A stretch of DNA of 6,523 bases, taken from positions 1-6,523 of the forward strand of contig CAMPJU010000077.1 of the NCBI GenBank assembly GCA_946886995.1, read 5' to 3'. Position 1 is the first letter of the stretch, and every line of letters starts with the position of its first letter. The position numbers and the translations under genes are program-made. The stretch is from an uncultured Lysobacteraceae bacterium (GTDB lineage Bacteria > Pseudomonadota > Gammaproteobacteria > Xanthomonadales > Xanthomonadaceae). This document shows positions 1-5,561 of this stretch, one piece after another. The notes under the pieces were generated by a model. The model saw nothing but the letters and a program-made list of their open reading frames with translations, did not search any database and was not told the origin of the DNA.

Positions 1-76
1 ACCAATGGCGTCCCCGCTGCCGAAGCGGCGGGCCGGGGGCGGCGCCCGCCGCTTCGGCAGCGGGGACGCCATTGGT
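1..76. repeat. Perfect 33-bp inverted repeat (hairpin), possible operon terminator
   Basis: Bases 1-33 are exactly the reverse complement of 44-76, with a 10-nt loop (34-43, cgggggcggc). The arm begins ACCAATGGCGTCCCC and is GC-rich toward the loop. Each arm also contains a small inner palindrome (CCGCT at 14-18 and AGCGG at 24-28). The repeat starts five bases after the TGA of the last minus-strand gene, so it could end transcription of that operon or protect its 3' end. Against a standard terminator, the stem is much longer than usual. No T-run follows on the plus side, and the minus-strand exit lies outside the window. It could instead be a dispersed intergenic palindrome. The stem may extend beyond base 1. 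The inverted repeat itself is certain; its role is not. Confidence 0.75.
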
Positions 77-81
77 CGTGC

Positions 82-459
82 TCATGGTTCGTAGGCCTCT
101 GCGGTGGCGACGGGTGGATGTGCACCCACCGCTTCGGCGGCGGTCTCTGCGGTGTCTTCGGCCGTTTCGGCCGCTGCTTCTGCGTCGTCCGCGGCCGCCT
201 GCGCCTGGCCACTCGCCAGCAACGCCGAGAGCGAGGCAAGCATGCGCAGGATGCCGCCGCCGCTGGCCATCGCCTTGCCGGCCTCGGCGCGCCCGACCAG
301 GAACCCGCTGGCCAGGCCGGCGAGCACGATCCGCCCGGGCGTCCATGACGCTTTCCACGAGCGTTTCAGCTGGCGCCAGTCGGCGGCGGTCCGGCGCTCC
401 TGCGCCTCGAGCGCGTCCTCGGCCTGTTCGACCTTCTTCAGCAGCTTCTCGAAACTCAT
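82..459 (-). CDS. Small coiled-coil/membrane protein, YqjK-like position
   Basis: This is a 125-residue protein of unknown function. The start at 459 (MSFEKLLKKV) is chosen because GGAGGT sits nine bases upstream (469-474 on the plus strand) and because its ATG overlaps the stop of the preceding gene as ATGA. Longer upstream readings would run through that gene. Residues 3-35 are charged and helix-forming, likely a coiled coil. A Trp-rich stretch (SWKASW, 34-39) leads into a short hydrophobic segment (about 41-57) ending in GRAEAGKA, and a second weakly hydrophobic stretch lies at 69-84. The tail (about 88-112) is an acidic Ala/Glu repeat. In E. coli, yqjD-yqjE-yqjK are adjacent and this gene occupies the yqjK position, but I see no clear sequence match to YqjK. 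I infer a small inner-membrane-associated partner of the two preceding genes. Confidence 0.8.
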   Translation of the reverse strand: MSFEKLLKKVEQAEDALEAQERRTAADWRQLKRSWKASWTPGRIVLAGLASGFLVGRAEAGKAMASGGGILRMLASLSALLASGQAQAAADDAEAAAETAEDTAETAAEAVGAHPPVATAEAYEP

Positions 460-1013
460 GGTGGCGTGACCTCCACGCCACGGCGGTCCTTGATCGGTGC
501 GTGCTCGGCGTCGCGCTCGAGGCGCTCGGCGGCAGCGCGGCTCGATTCGGTGGAGCTGGCGCGCGGTGCGATGTCCGAGAGCTCGCCGATGCCCAGCCGC
601 GCGAGCTGGCGACGGGTCGCCTTCATCCGGGTGTGTTCGAAGTAGCGCATGCCGGCCCTGGTGGCGGCCACCGCGGCCAGGGTGCTGAGCACGGCGCACG
701 ACAGCAGGGCGGCCCACCACGGCCAGCCGACCTGCCGGTTGAGGAACACGATCAGCGCCGTCATCAACAGCAGCCACGCCGACGCGCCGAACACGATCGC
801 AGCGCCGGTGAAGGCGAGCGTGCGTCCGAACGCGCTGCGCGCCAGCGAGAAGTCCGCCGCGAGCAGGCTGCGCAACGCCTTGCCGGTGTCCGCGGCGGCC
901 TGCGCACTGGCGCGGCCGGCCGCACCGACCTGGCGCAGGGATTCCTGCAGATCGGGCGGCGGCTGCGGCGTGTCCTCCGCGCGGTCCTGGGCGTTGTCGT
1001 CTGGGTCGCGCAT
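456..1013 (-). CDS. Phage holin family (YqjE-like) inner-membrane protein
   Basis: This 185-residue protein has an acidic, proline-containing N-terminus, an amphipathic helix (about 23-60), and two membrane helices at about 66-91 and 97-119. The helices are separated by a short turn containing RQVGWPWW. A basic segment follows (YFEHTRMKATRRQLARL, about 124-140) and then a charged, presumably cytosolic tail. This matches the layout of the YqjE/'putative holin, superfamily III' proteins, which in many Proteobacteria lie next to DUF883 genes. Despite the name, nothing here suggests phage lysis. The start at 1013 follows the upstream stop by 17 bases and has no good Shine-Dalgarno sequence, so translation probably depends on reinitiation after the DUF883 gene. 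The RBS of the next gene lies inside its last codons. The family call rests on topology and neighbours rather than on a diagnostic motif. Confidence 0.82.
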   Translation of the reverse strand: MRDPDDNAQDRAEDTPQPPPDLQESLRQVGAAGRASAQAAADTGKALRSLLAADFSLARSAFGRTLAFTGAAIVFGASAWLLLMTALIVFLNRQVGWPWWAALLSCAVLSTLAAVAATRAGMRYFEHTRMKATRRQLARLGIGELSDIAPRASSTESSRAAAERLERDAEHAPIKDRRGVEVTPP

Positions 1014-1030
1014 CCGGTCGGCTGCTGCGC

Positions 1031-1435
1031 TCAGCGGTCGCTGCCGCGGGCGAGCTTGGCGATGATCCAGCCGGCCGCGAAGGCGACGCCGAACGAGGCG
1101 ATCGGGCGTTCGCGGATCAGGTCGGCCGCGCTTTCGACCAGGTCCTGGCCCTTTTCCATGAGTGCGTCGACCTGCTCGCGCGTCGCTTCCGGCAGGCCTT
1201 CGGCCGCGGCGAGCCCGGCGAGCGCGCTGTCGGCCAGGTCGGCCTTGACGTTGGCGCGGCCCAGGCGGAGGTGGTCGCCAGCGCTGCCGCCGGCCCCCTT
1301 CAATGCCTCGCCGGCCGCGCCGGTGGCGCCCCTGACGGCTTCGCCGGCGTCGCGCGCGGCCTGGCCGAGGTGGCTGCCGGCTTCGCCGAGGTTGCGCTTG
1401 ACCGAGTCGGTGGCTCTTGGATTGGTGGGACTCAT
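1031..1435 (-). CDS. DUF883 family (YqjD/ElaB-like) membrane-anchored protein
   Basis: This is a 134-residue protein. Residues 14-110 form a long, alanine-rich, amphipathic helical region with regular small-residue spacing (AARDAGEAVRGATGAAGEAL). A single C-terminal membrane helix (about 111-129) follows the family signature, a charged 'RERP' and then a hydrophobic stretch (PIASFGVAFAAGWIIAKLAR). That is the architecture of YqjD, ElaB and YgaM, tail-anchored inner-membrane proteins reported to associate with ribosomes in stationary phase in E. coli. That function is family knowledge, not shown here. The start at 1435 has a strong GGAGGA seven bases upstream (1443-1448, plus-strand coordinates). 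It lies 37 bases after the protease stop and 17 bases before the holin-like gene, so co-transcription is likely. Confidence 0.87.
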   Translation of the reverse strand: MSPTNPRATDSVKRNLGEAGSHLGQAARDAGEAVRGATGAAGEALKGAGGSAGDHLRLGRANVKADLADSALAGLAAAEGLPEATREQVDALMEKGQDLVESAADLIRERPIASFGVAFAAGWIIAKLARGSDR

Positions 1436-1442
1436 CGGGTGT

Positions 1443-1448
1443 TCCTCC
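1443..1448 (-). promoter_or_regulatory. Shine-Dalgarno of the DUF883 gene
   Basis: On the minus strand the bases read GGAGGA, seven bases before the ATG at 1435. It is the strongest ribosome binding site of the minus-strand operon. It lies inside the 37-bp gap after the protease stop, so this gene can be translated independently of the protease. Confidence 0.75.
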
Positions 1449-1472
1449 GTGTGGCGTGGGGTGGGACGGGGA

Positions 1473-2924
1473 TCATTGCATCAGCAGCGTGCCGGCCGTG
1501 TCGCCGCGAACTACCTGCAGCACGAGCCGTGGGTCCGGACCGGTGACGGCGGCCCGGAAGCCGGCCAGGTCGGCGACCCGGCCTTCATTCGTGGCGACGA
1601 CGATGTCGCCTTCGCGCAGGCCGTTGCGCGCGGCGCGGCTGCCGCGCTCGACGGCCTCCACCTGCACCCCGGCGATGCCGGCCTGGCGTGCGTCATCGGG
1701 CAGTTCCGCGAAGTCCGCGCCGGACAGGCGCGGGTCCAGCCACTGGCCGGCATAGCTGCGCGGCTGCTCGCGCAGGCGCGTGGCCAGCTGCAGCGCCTCG
1801 CCCTCGCGGCGGATATCCAGGACGACCCGGGCGCCGATCGGCTGCAGGCCTTCGAAGTTGTGCAGCGCCGCCGGGCTGTCGATGCGCTCGCCGTTGGCCG
1901 CGACCACGACGTCGCCGGGCGCCAGGCCGGCCTCGTCCGCCGCCGACCCCGGGTACACGGTCGTCACCAGCGCGCCGCGGGCGACGTCCATGCCGAGCGC
2001 ATTCGCAAGCGCCGCGTCGATCGCCTGCGCCTGGAGCCCCAGCGTGCCGCGACGGACGACCCCGTCGTTGGCCAGCAGCTGTTCCATGATGTTGCGCGCG
2101 AGGTTGGTCGGGATGGCGAACCCCAGGCCGATGTTGCCGGCCATCGAGCCGCGCGGATTGAAGCTGGCGGTGTTGATCCCGACCAGTTCGCCGTCGAGGT
2201 TGACCAGGGCGCCGCCCGAGTTGCCGGGGTTGATCGACGCATCGGTCTGGATGAAGTCCTGGAACCCCAGGCCGGTGAGGCCCGTGCGCCCGACCGCCGA
2301 GACGATGCCCGACGTGACGGTCTGGCCGATGCCGAACGGATTGCCGACCGCGACCACGAAATCGCCGACCTGCAGCGCACTCGAGTCGGCCAGCGGGATC
2401 TCGGTCAGGCCACCGGCGGGGATGCGCATCAACGCGACATCGGTATCAGGGTCCGAGCCGAGGAACTCGGCCTCCACCGTGCGTCCGTCGGCGAGCGTCA
2501 CCGACACCGCGTCGGCGCCCTCGATGACGTGGTGGTTGGTGAGCACGAACCCGCGTTCCGCGTCGACGATCACGCCCGAGCCGAGCGACTGCCGGATCCG
2601 CTCCTGCGGGACGTTCGGAAACATCCTGCGGAAGATCGGGTCGGCGAAGAAGGGATTCTGGATGCGCACGCGCTGGGTGCCGTGGACGCTCACCACCGCG
2701 GCGGTCACTTCCTTGAGCATCGGCGCGAGCGACGGCAGCGCACGTCCACCGACCCCGGCCGGCAGGGCGCCCGCGGCGGGCAGCGCTGGCGTGGCGGCCG
2801 CGGGCTGCTGCACGGCATCGCGCAGCGCGGTCGCGGCAAGGCCCCCGAACGCGGCAGCGGCCAGCAGGGCGAGGAGGGTCGGCAGGCGGCGCATCGTCGT
2901 CGGGCGCGTTGTCATGGGGCGCAT
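1473..2924 (-). CDS. degQ: Do family (DegQ-like) periplasmic serine endoprotease with two PDZ domains
   Basis: This is an HtrA-type protease and chaperone that handles misfolded envelope proteins. With the start at 2924 it has 483 residues. A signal peptide or anchor is visible (basic MRRLP at 11-15, then a hydrophobic Leu/Ala stretch to about 34), followed by an Ala/Pro linker (36-60). The trypsin-like domain has all catalytic residues: His132 in LTNHHVI, Asp162 in DTDVALM and Ser236 in NPGNSGGAL. The His-Asp spacing (30) equals that of E. coli DegP (H105/D135). The LA loop between the start of the domain and LGSGVIV is short and lacks DegP's Gln/Gly-rich insert, so DegQ fits better. PDZ1 spans about 293-385 (GALVTTVYPGSAADEAGLAPGDVV) and PDZ2 about 393-480 (VERGSRAARNGLREGDIVV). 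Other possible starts are 2948, 2915 and 2894. I prefer 2924 for a nearby GGA, but the choice is weak. It leads the four-gene minus-strand cluster and is divergent from nrdJ. Confidence 0.93.
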   Translation of the reverse strand: MRPMTTRPTTMRRLPTLLALLAAAAFGGLAATALRDAVQQPAAATPALPAAGALPAGVGGRALPSLAPMLKEVTAAVVSVHGTQRVRIQNPFFADPIFRRMFPNVPQERIRQSLGSGVIVDAERGFVLTNHHVIEGADAVSVTLADGRTVEAEFLGSDPDTDVALMRIPAGGLTEIPLADSSALQVGDFVVAVGNPFGIGQTVTSGIVSAVGRTGLTGLGFQDFIQTDASINPGNSGGALVNLDGELVGINTASFNPRGSMAGNIGLGFAIPTNLARNIMEQLLANDGVVRRGTLGLQAQAIDAALANALGMDVARGALVTTVYPGSAADEAGLAPGDVVVAANGERIDSPAALHNFEGLQPIGARVVLDIRREGEALQLATRLREQPRSYAGQWLDPRLSGADFAELPDDARQAGIAGVQVEAVERGSRAARNGLREGDIVVATNEGRVADLAGFRAAVTGPDPRLVLQVVRGDTAGTLLMQ

Positions 2925-3085
2925 CTGGTCCAAGTGTTCCCTGTTCATGAGTGTCAACGACGTGAAGTGTCGGTGGCGGCGCTTTAATTTGCGATGAAAA
3001 GCGGGTGGCCGCACGGGCGCCGGAACGCATTCCGGATGGCGGGCCGGCCACCGGTCCGGGAGTGTCCGCGATCATGCATTCGCAG

Positions 3086-3114
3086 TTGACGAAGGCAGCG
3101 GCCGGGCGTAGCTT
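3086..3114 (+). promoter_or_regulatory. Candidate sigma-70 promoter of nrdJ
   Basis: TTGACG (3086-3091) matches the -35 consensus at five of six positions. After a 17-bp spacer, TAGCTT (3109-3114) keeps the key T, A and final T of the -10 box. Transcription would begin near 3121, just before the NrdR-like palindrome, a sensible place for a repressor. The -10 is weak at its inner positions, so this is a candidate only. Confidence 0.4.
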
Positions 3115-3129
3115 GGCCCCCCTGCGACG

Positions 3130-3145
3130 CCACAACATGTTGTGG
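3130..3145. promoter_or_regulatory. NrdR box (perfect 16-bp palindrome) upstream of nrdJ
   Basis: CCACAACATGTTGTGG is a perfect palindrome. Its inner 14 bases (3131-3144) agree with the published NrdR pattern CACWATATATWGTG at 12 of 14 positions. The two mismatches fall on the central, weakly conserved bases. NrdR is the ATP/dATP-sensing repressor of ribonucleotide reductase genes. The palindrome lies 93 bases before the nrdJ start, just past a candidate promoter. The nrdR gene itself is not in the window. The palindrome is observed; NrdR binding is inferred. Confidence 0.65.
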
Positions 3146-3162
3146 TCGGTTGCGTCGAATCG

Positions 3163-3178
3163 ACCCAAGCACTGGGGA
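3163..3178. promoter_or_regulatory. Degenerate second NrdR box
   Basis: ACCCAAGCACTGGGGA is an imperfect palindrome whose centre lies 33 bp from that of the perfect box at 3130-3145, about three helical turns. NrdR boxes usually occur in such phased pairs, one often weaker. The match to the consensus is poor in isolation (about half of the positions), so the call depends on the spacing. Confidence 0.35.
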
Positions 3179-3221
3179 TTCCGGGAAAAGACGCAGGCTG
3201 CCGGCCACCTGCGCAAAGGAC

Positions 3222-3227
3222 GAGGAG
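3222..3227 (+). promoter_or_regulatory. Shine-Dalgarno of nrdJ
   Basis: GAGGAG lies ten bases before the ATG at 3238. It decides the start against the in-frame GTG at 3142, which would fall inside the NrdR-like palindrome and add 32 residues that do not look like the family. Confidence 0.6.
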
Positions 3228-3237
3228 CAGTAACAGG

Positions 3238-5406
3238 ATGAGCACGGGCAAGAACACGTTGCGCGCGGTCAAGACGGAGGGTGGAACGCAGGGCGATGCC
3301 GCCATCCCGATGCAGCCGGCCTCGGCCGACATCTGGGACAAGAAGTACCGGCTCAAGACCAAGTCCGGCGAACCCGTGGACGCGGACATCGACGGGACCT
3401 ACCAGCGCGTGGCGCGTGCCCTGGCCGATGCCGAACCCACGCCGGCCAAGCGCGAGCAGTGGTACGAGCGCTTCCTCTGGGCGCTGCGCCGCGGTGCGAT
3501 CCCCGCGGGACGCATCACCTCCAACGCCGGCGCGCTCGAGCACAAGCCGGCGACCTCGACCATCAACTGCACCGTGTCCGGGACCATCATCGACTCGATG
3601 GACGGGATCCTGGACAAGGTGCACGAGGCCGGGCTGACGCTGAAGGCGGGTTGCGGCATCGGCTACGAGTTCTCGACCCTGCGCCCGCGCGGCGCGTTCG
3701 TCGCCGGCGCCGGCGCGTACACCTCCGGCCCGATGTCCTTCATGGATATCTACGACAAGATGTGCTTCACGGTGTCCAGCGCCGGCGGCCGCCGCGGTGC
3801 GCAGATGGGCACGTTCGACGTGTCCCACCCGGACGTGCGCGACTTCATCCGCGCCAAGCGCGAGGACGGGCGCCTGCGCCAGTTCAACCTGTCGCTGCTG
3901 GTGACCGATGGCTTCATGGAAGCGGTCGCGGAGGATGCCGACTGGCCGCTGGTGTTCCCCATCAACGAGAAGGAGCGCGACGGCGTCGACTTCGCCGATG
4001 CGTCCAACGTCGTCTGGCGCGAGTGGCCGACGCACAAGAACTACATCGTGCGCGACGACGGCCTGGTCGCCTGCAAGGTGTACGGCCACCTCAAGGCGCG
4101 CCACCTGTGGGACATGATCATGGTCTCGACGTACGACTACGCCGAGCCCGGGTTCATCCTCATCGACCGCGTCAACGAGATGAACAACAACTGGTGGTGC
4201 GAGAACATCCGCGCGACCAACCCCTGCGGCGAGCAGCCGCTGCCGCCGTACGGCGCGTGCCTGCTCGGTTCGGTCAACCTGACCAAGTTCGTGCGGGATC
4301 CGTTCACCGACAAGGCGTCGTTCGACTGGGACGAGTACCGCGAGGTGGTGCGCGTGTTCACCCGCATGCTCGACAACGTGGTCGAGGTCAACGGGCTGCC
4401 GTTGCAGCAGCAGCGCGACGAGATCATGCGCAAGCGCCGCCACGGCATGGGCTTCCTGGGCCTGGGCTCGACCGGGACCATGCTGCGCATGAAATACGGC
4501 TCGAAGGAGTCCTGCGAGTTCACCGAGCGGATCGCCCGCGAGATGGCGGTGGCCGGGTGGGAGACCGCCCTGGAGCTGGCGAAGGAGAAGGGCCCGGCGC
4601 CGATCATGGACGAGCTGTTCACCGTCGACGCGGAAATGCTGCGCAAGCGCCCGGAAATGGTGCGCGACGGCTGGCAGGTCGGGCAGCAGGTCGCCGGCAA
4701 GGTGCTGCACGCGAAGTACTCGCGGTACATGCAGCGGGTAGGCGGGGTCGCCCCCGCGCTGGTCGAGGAACTGGCCGAGGTGGGCGCGCGCTTCACCCAC
4801 CACAGCTCGATCGCGCCGACCGGCACGATTTCGCTGTCGCTGGCCAACAACGCCTCCAACGGCATCGAACCGTCGTTCGCCCACCACTACAGCCGCAACG
4901 TGATCCGCGAGGGCAAGAAGTCGAAGGAAAAGGTCGACGTCTGGTCCTACGAGCTGCTGGCCTACCGCGAGCTGGTGAACCCGAAGGCGATGCCGTTCGC
5001 CGAGGACCCGGCCGCGGCGCTGCCGGAGTACTTCGTCTCCGCCGACGACATCAGCCCGAAGGAGCACGTCGACGTCCAGGCCGCCGCGCAGAAGTGGGTG
5101 GACAGCTCGATCTCCAAGACCGCCAACGTCCCGACGGACTTCCCGTACGAGGATTTCAAGGACATCTATACGTATGCGCATGCGCAGGGGCTGAAGGGGT
5201 GCACCACGTTCCGCTTCAACCCCGCCGCGTTCCAGGGCGTGCTGGTCAAGGAGGCCGACCTGGAGAACACGCTGTACCGCTTCGAGCTCGAGGACGGCAG
5301 CGTGCTGGAGGTCAAGGGCAACGAACAGATCGAGTACGACGGCGAGATGCACACCGCCGCCAACCTGTTCGACGCCCTGAAGGAGGGGTACTACGGCAAG
5401 TTCTAG
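3238..5406 (+). CDS. nrdJ: Adenosylcobalamin-dependent (class II) ribonucleotide reductase, catalytic subunit NrdJa
   Basis: This 722-residue enzyme reduces ribonucleotides to deoxyribonucleotides using adenosylcobalamin to start the radical, so it needs neither oxygen nor a second radical-generating subunit. The catalytic set is complete. Cys330 in NPCGE (N328-E332) is the expected thiyl-radical residue, with Asn328 and Glu332 beside it. Cys111 (TINCTVSG) and Cys341 (YGACLLGSVNL) are the expected reducing pair. Further family blocks are KAGCGIGYEF (137-146), GGRRGAQMG (183-191), PTGTISL (527-533) with NGIEPSF (541-547), and KGCTTFRF near the end. The protein ends at EGYYGKF, without the C-terminal TSCPD region and cysteine pair of single-chain NrdJ. 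This matches the split form described in Pseudomonas aeruginosa, where NrdJb supplies that part. A NrdJb-like gene follows after one intervening gene. Translation starts at 3238 behind GAGGAG, and NrdR-like sites lie upstream. Confidence 0.96.
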   Translation: MSTGKNTLRAVKTEGGTQGDAAIPMQPASADIWDKKYRLKTKSGEPVDADIDGTYQRVARALADAEPTPAKREQWYERFLWALRRGAIPAGRITSNAGALEHKPATSTINCTVSGTIIDSMDGILDKVHEAGLTLKAGCGIGYEFSTLRPRGAFVAGAGAYTSGPMSFMDIYDKMCFTVSSAGGRRGAQMGTFDVSHPDVRDFIRAKREDGRLRQFNLSLLVTDGFMEAVAEDADWPLVFPINEKERDGVDFADASNVVWREWPTHKNYIVRDDGLVACKVYGHLKARHLWDMIMVSTYDYAEPGFILIDRVNEMNNNWWCENIRATNPCGEQPLPPYGACLLGSVNLTKFVRDPFTDKASFDWDEYREVVRVFTRMLDNVVEVNGLPLQQQRDEIMRKRRHGMGFLGLGSTGTMLRMKYGSKESCEFTERIAREMAVAGWETALELAKEKGPAPIMDELFTVDAEMLRKRPEMVRDGWQVGQQVAGKVLHAKYSRYMQRVGGVAPALVEELAEVGARFTHHSSIAPTGTISLSLANNASNGIEPSFAHHYSRNVIREGKKSKEKVDVWSYELLAYRELVNPKAMPFAEDPAAALPEYFVSADDISPKEHVDVQAAAQKWVDSSISKTANVPTDFPYEDFKDIYTYAHAQGLKGCTTFRFNPAAFQGVLVKEADLENTLYRFELEDGSVLEVKGNEQIEYDGEMHTAANLFDALKEGYYGKF

Positions 5407-5433
5407 TGCGTTGCCCGAGCGGGCACGTTCACG

Positions 5434-5460
5434 TTTGCAGTGCGTTTTGTGAGGTATAGC
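5434..5460 (+). promoter_or_regulatory. Candidate promoter of the histone-like gene
   Basis: TTTGCA (5434-5439) and TATAGC (5455-5460) stand in an unusually T-rich stretch for this genome. TATAGC matches the -10 consensus at its first four bases. The 15-bp spacer is short and the -35 is imperfect, so this is tentative. The leader of roughly 95 bases would then contain the strong ribosome binding site. Confidence 0.3.
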
Positions 5461-5547
5461 ATCGCCAAGGGATTGCGCCGGCGGTCGATTGGCCGACATT
5501 TTCCGGAGCGTCCCGAACCCGGTTACCAAGACGAACGTACATGCCCC

Positions 5548-5555
5548 GAGGAGGG
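5548..5555 (+). promoter_or_regulatory. Strong Shine-Dalgarno of the histone-like gene
   Basis: GAGGAGGG ends six bases before the ATG at 5562. This near-consensus site favours 5562 over the in-frame ATG at 5541, which would place the site inside the coding region, and it suggests high translation. Confidence 0.75.
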
Positions 5556-5561
5556 CAACCC

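Larger units (their letters stand above)
2925..3237. other. Divergent intergenic region between the protease gene and nrdJ
   Basis: These 313 bases contain no convincing gene. The part next to the protease gene has the only AT-rich patch (2983-3000), a possible promoter region for the minus strand, but I cannot fit good -35 and -10 boxes there. Bases 3020-3035 form a perfect inverted repeat (CCGGAA, CGCA, TTCCGG), followed by GGCC-rich sequence to 3060. The right half carries the rightward promoter candidate, the NrdR-like boxes and the nrdJ ribosome binding site, listed separately. The cobalamin-riboswitch B12 box (GCCACTG) was not found, so the B12-dependent enzyme does not appear to be riboswitch-controlled. 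Confidence 0.7.
5407..5561 (+). other. Intergenic region between nrdJ and the histone-like gene
   Basis: These 155 bases hold no convincing gene. Just after the nrdJ stop is a short hairpin (TGCCC 5412-5416, loop GAGC, GGGCA 5421-5425) without a T-run, which at most slows transcription. A candidate promoter for the next gene follows at 5434-5460. The gap is long for a tight operon, suggesting that the histone-like gene has at least partly its own control. Confidence 0.55.

Noticed and set aside
5..94. Short frame ATG...TAG starting inside the left hairpin (29 codons)
   Set aside because: It has no visible RBS, lies mostly within the palindrome and overlaps the end of a minus-strand gene. The matching frame from the other arm is equally likely by symmetry.
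2935..2957. TTGACA on the minus strand (2957-2952) as -35 of the protease gene
   Set aside because: No acceptable -10 hexamer lies 16-18 bases further on, and the resulting transcript start would fall at or inside the likely start of the coding region.
72..2987. Very long plus-strand open frame of 971 codons opposite the protease operon
   Set aside because: It is a shadow of four well-supported minus-strand genes in GC-rich DNA. The translation is Arg/Pro/Ala-rich without domains and would run through the catalytic protease region in antisense.
3130..3145. LexA (SOS) box reading of the palindrome
   Set aside because: AACATGTT vaguely recalls Gram-positive LexA sites, but the CAC...GTG outer arms, the gene downstream and the phased partner fit NrdR much better. 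Xanthomonad LexA sites that I know of are TA-rich.
3142..3237. Upstream GTG start for nrdJ adding 32 residues
   Set aside because: The GTG lies in the NrdR-like palindrome, has no Shine-Dalgarno and adds residues unlike the family. ATG 3238 has GAGGAG at good spacing.
2925..3237. Cobalamin riboswitch before the B12-dependent reductase
   Set aside because: The region was searched for the conserved B12 box (GCCACTG) and none was found. The leader after the candidate promoter is only about 117 bases, too short for the usual element.
2446..5529. Minus-strand open frame of 1027 codons opposite nrdJ
   Set aside because: NrdJa on the plus strand shows every class II motif in order. The antisense product has no recognisable domain and overlaps the protease gene in another frame.
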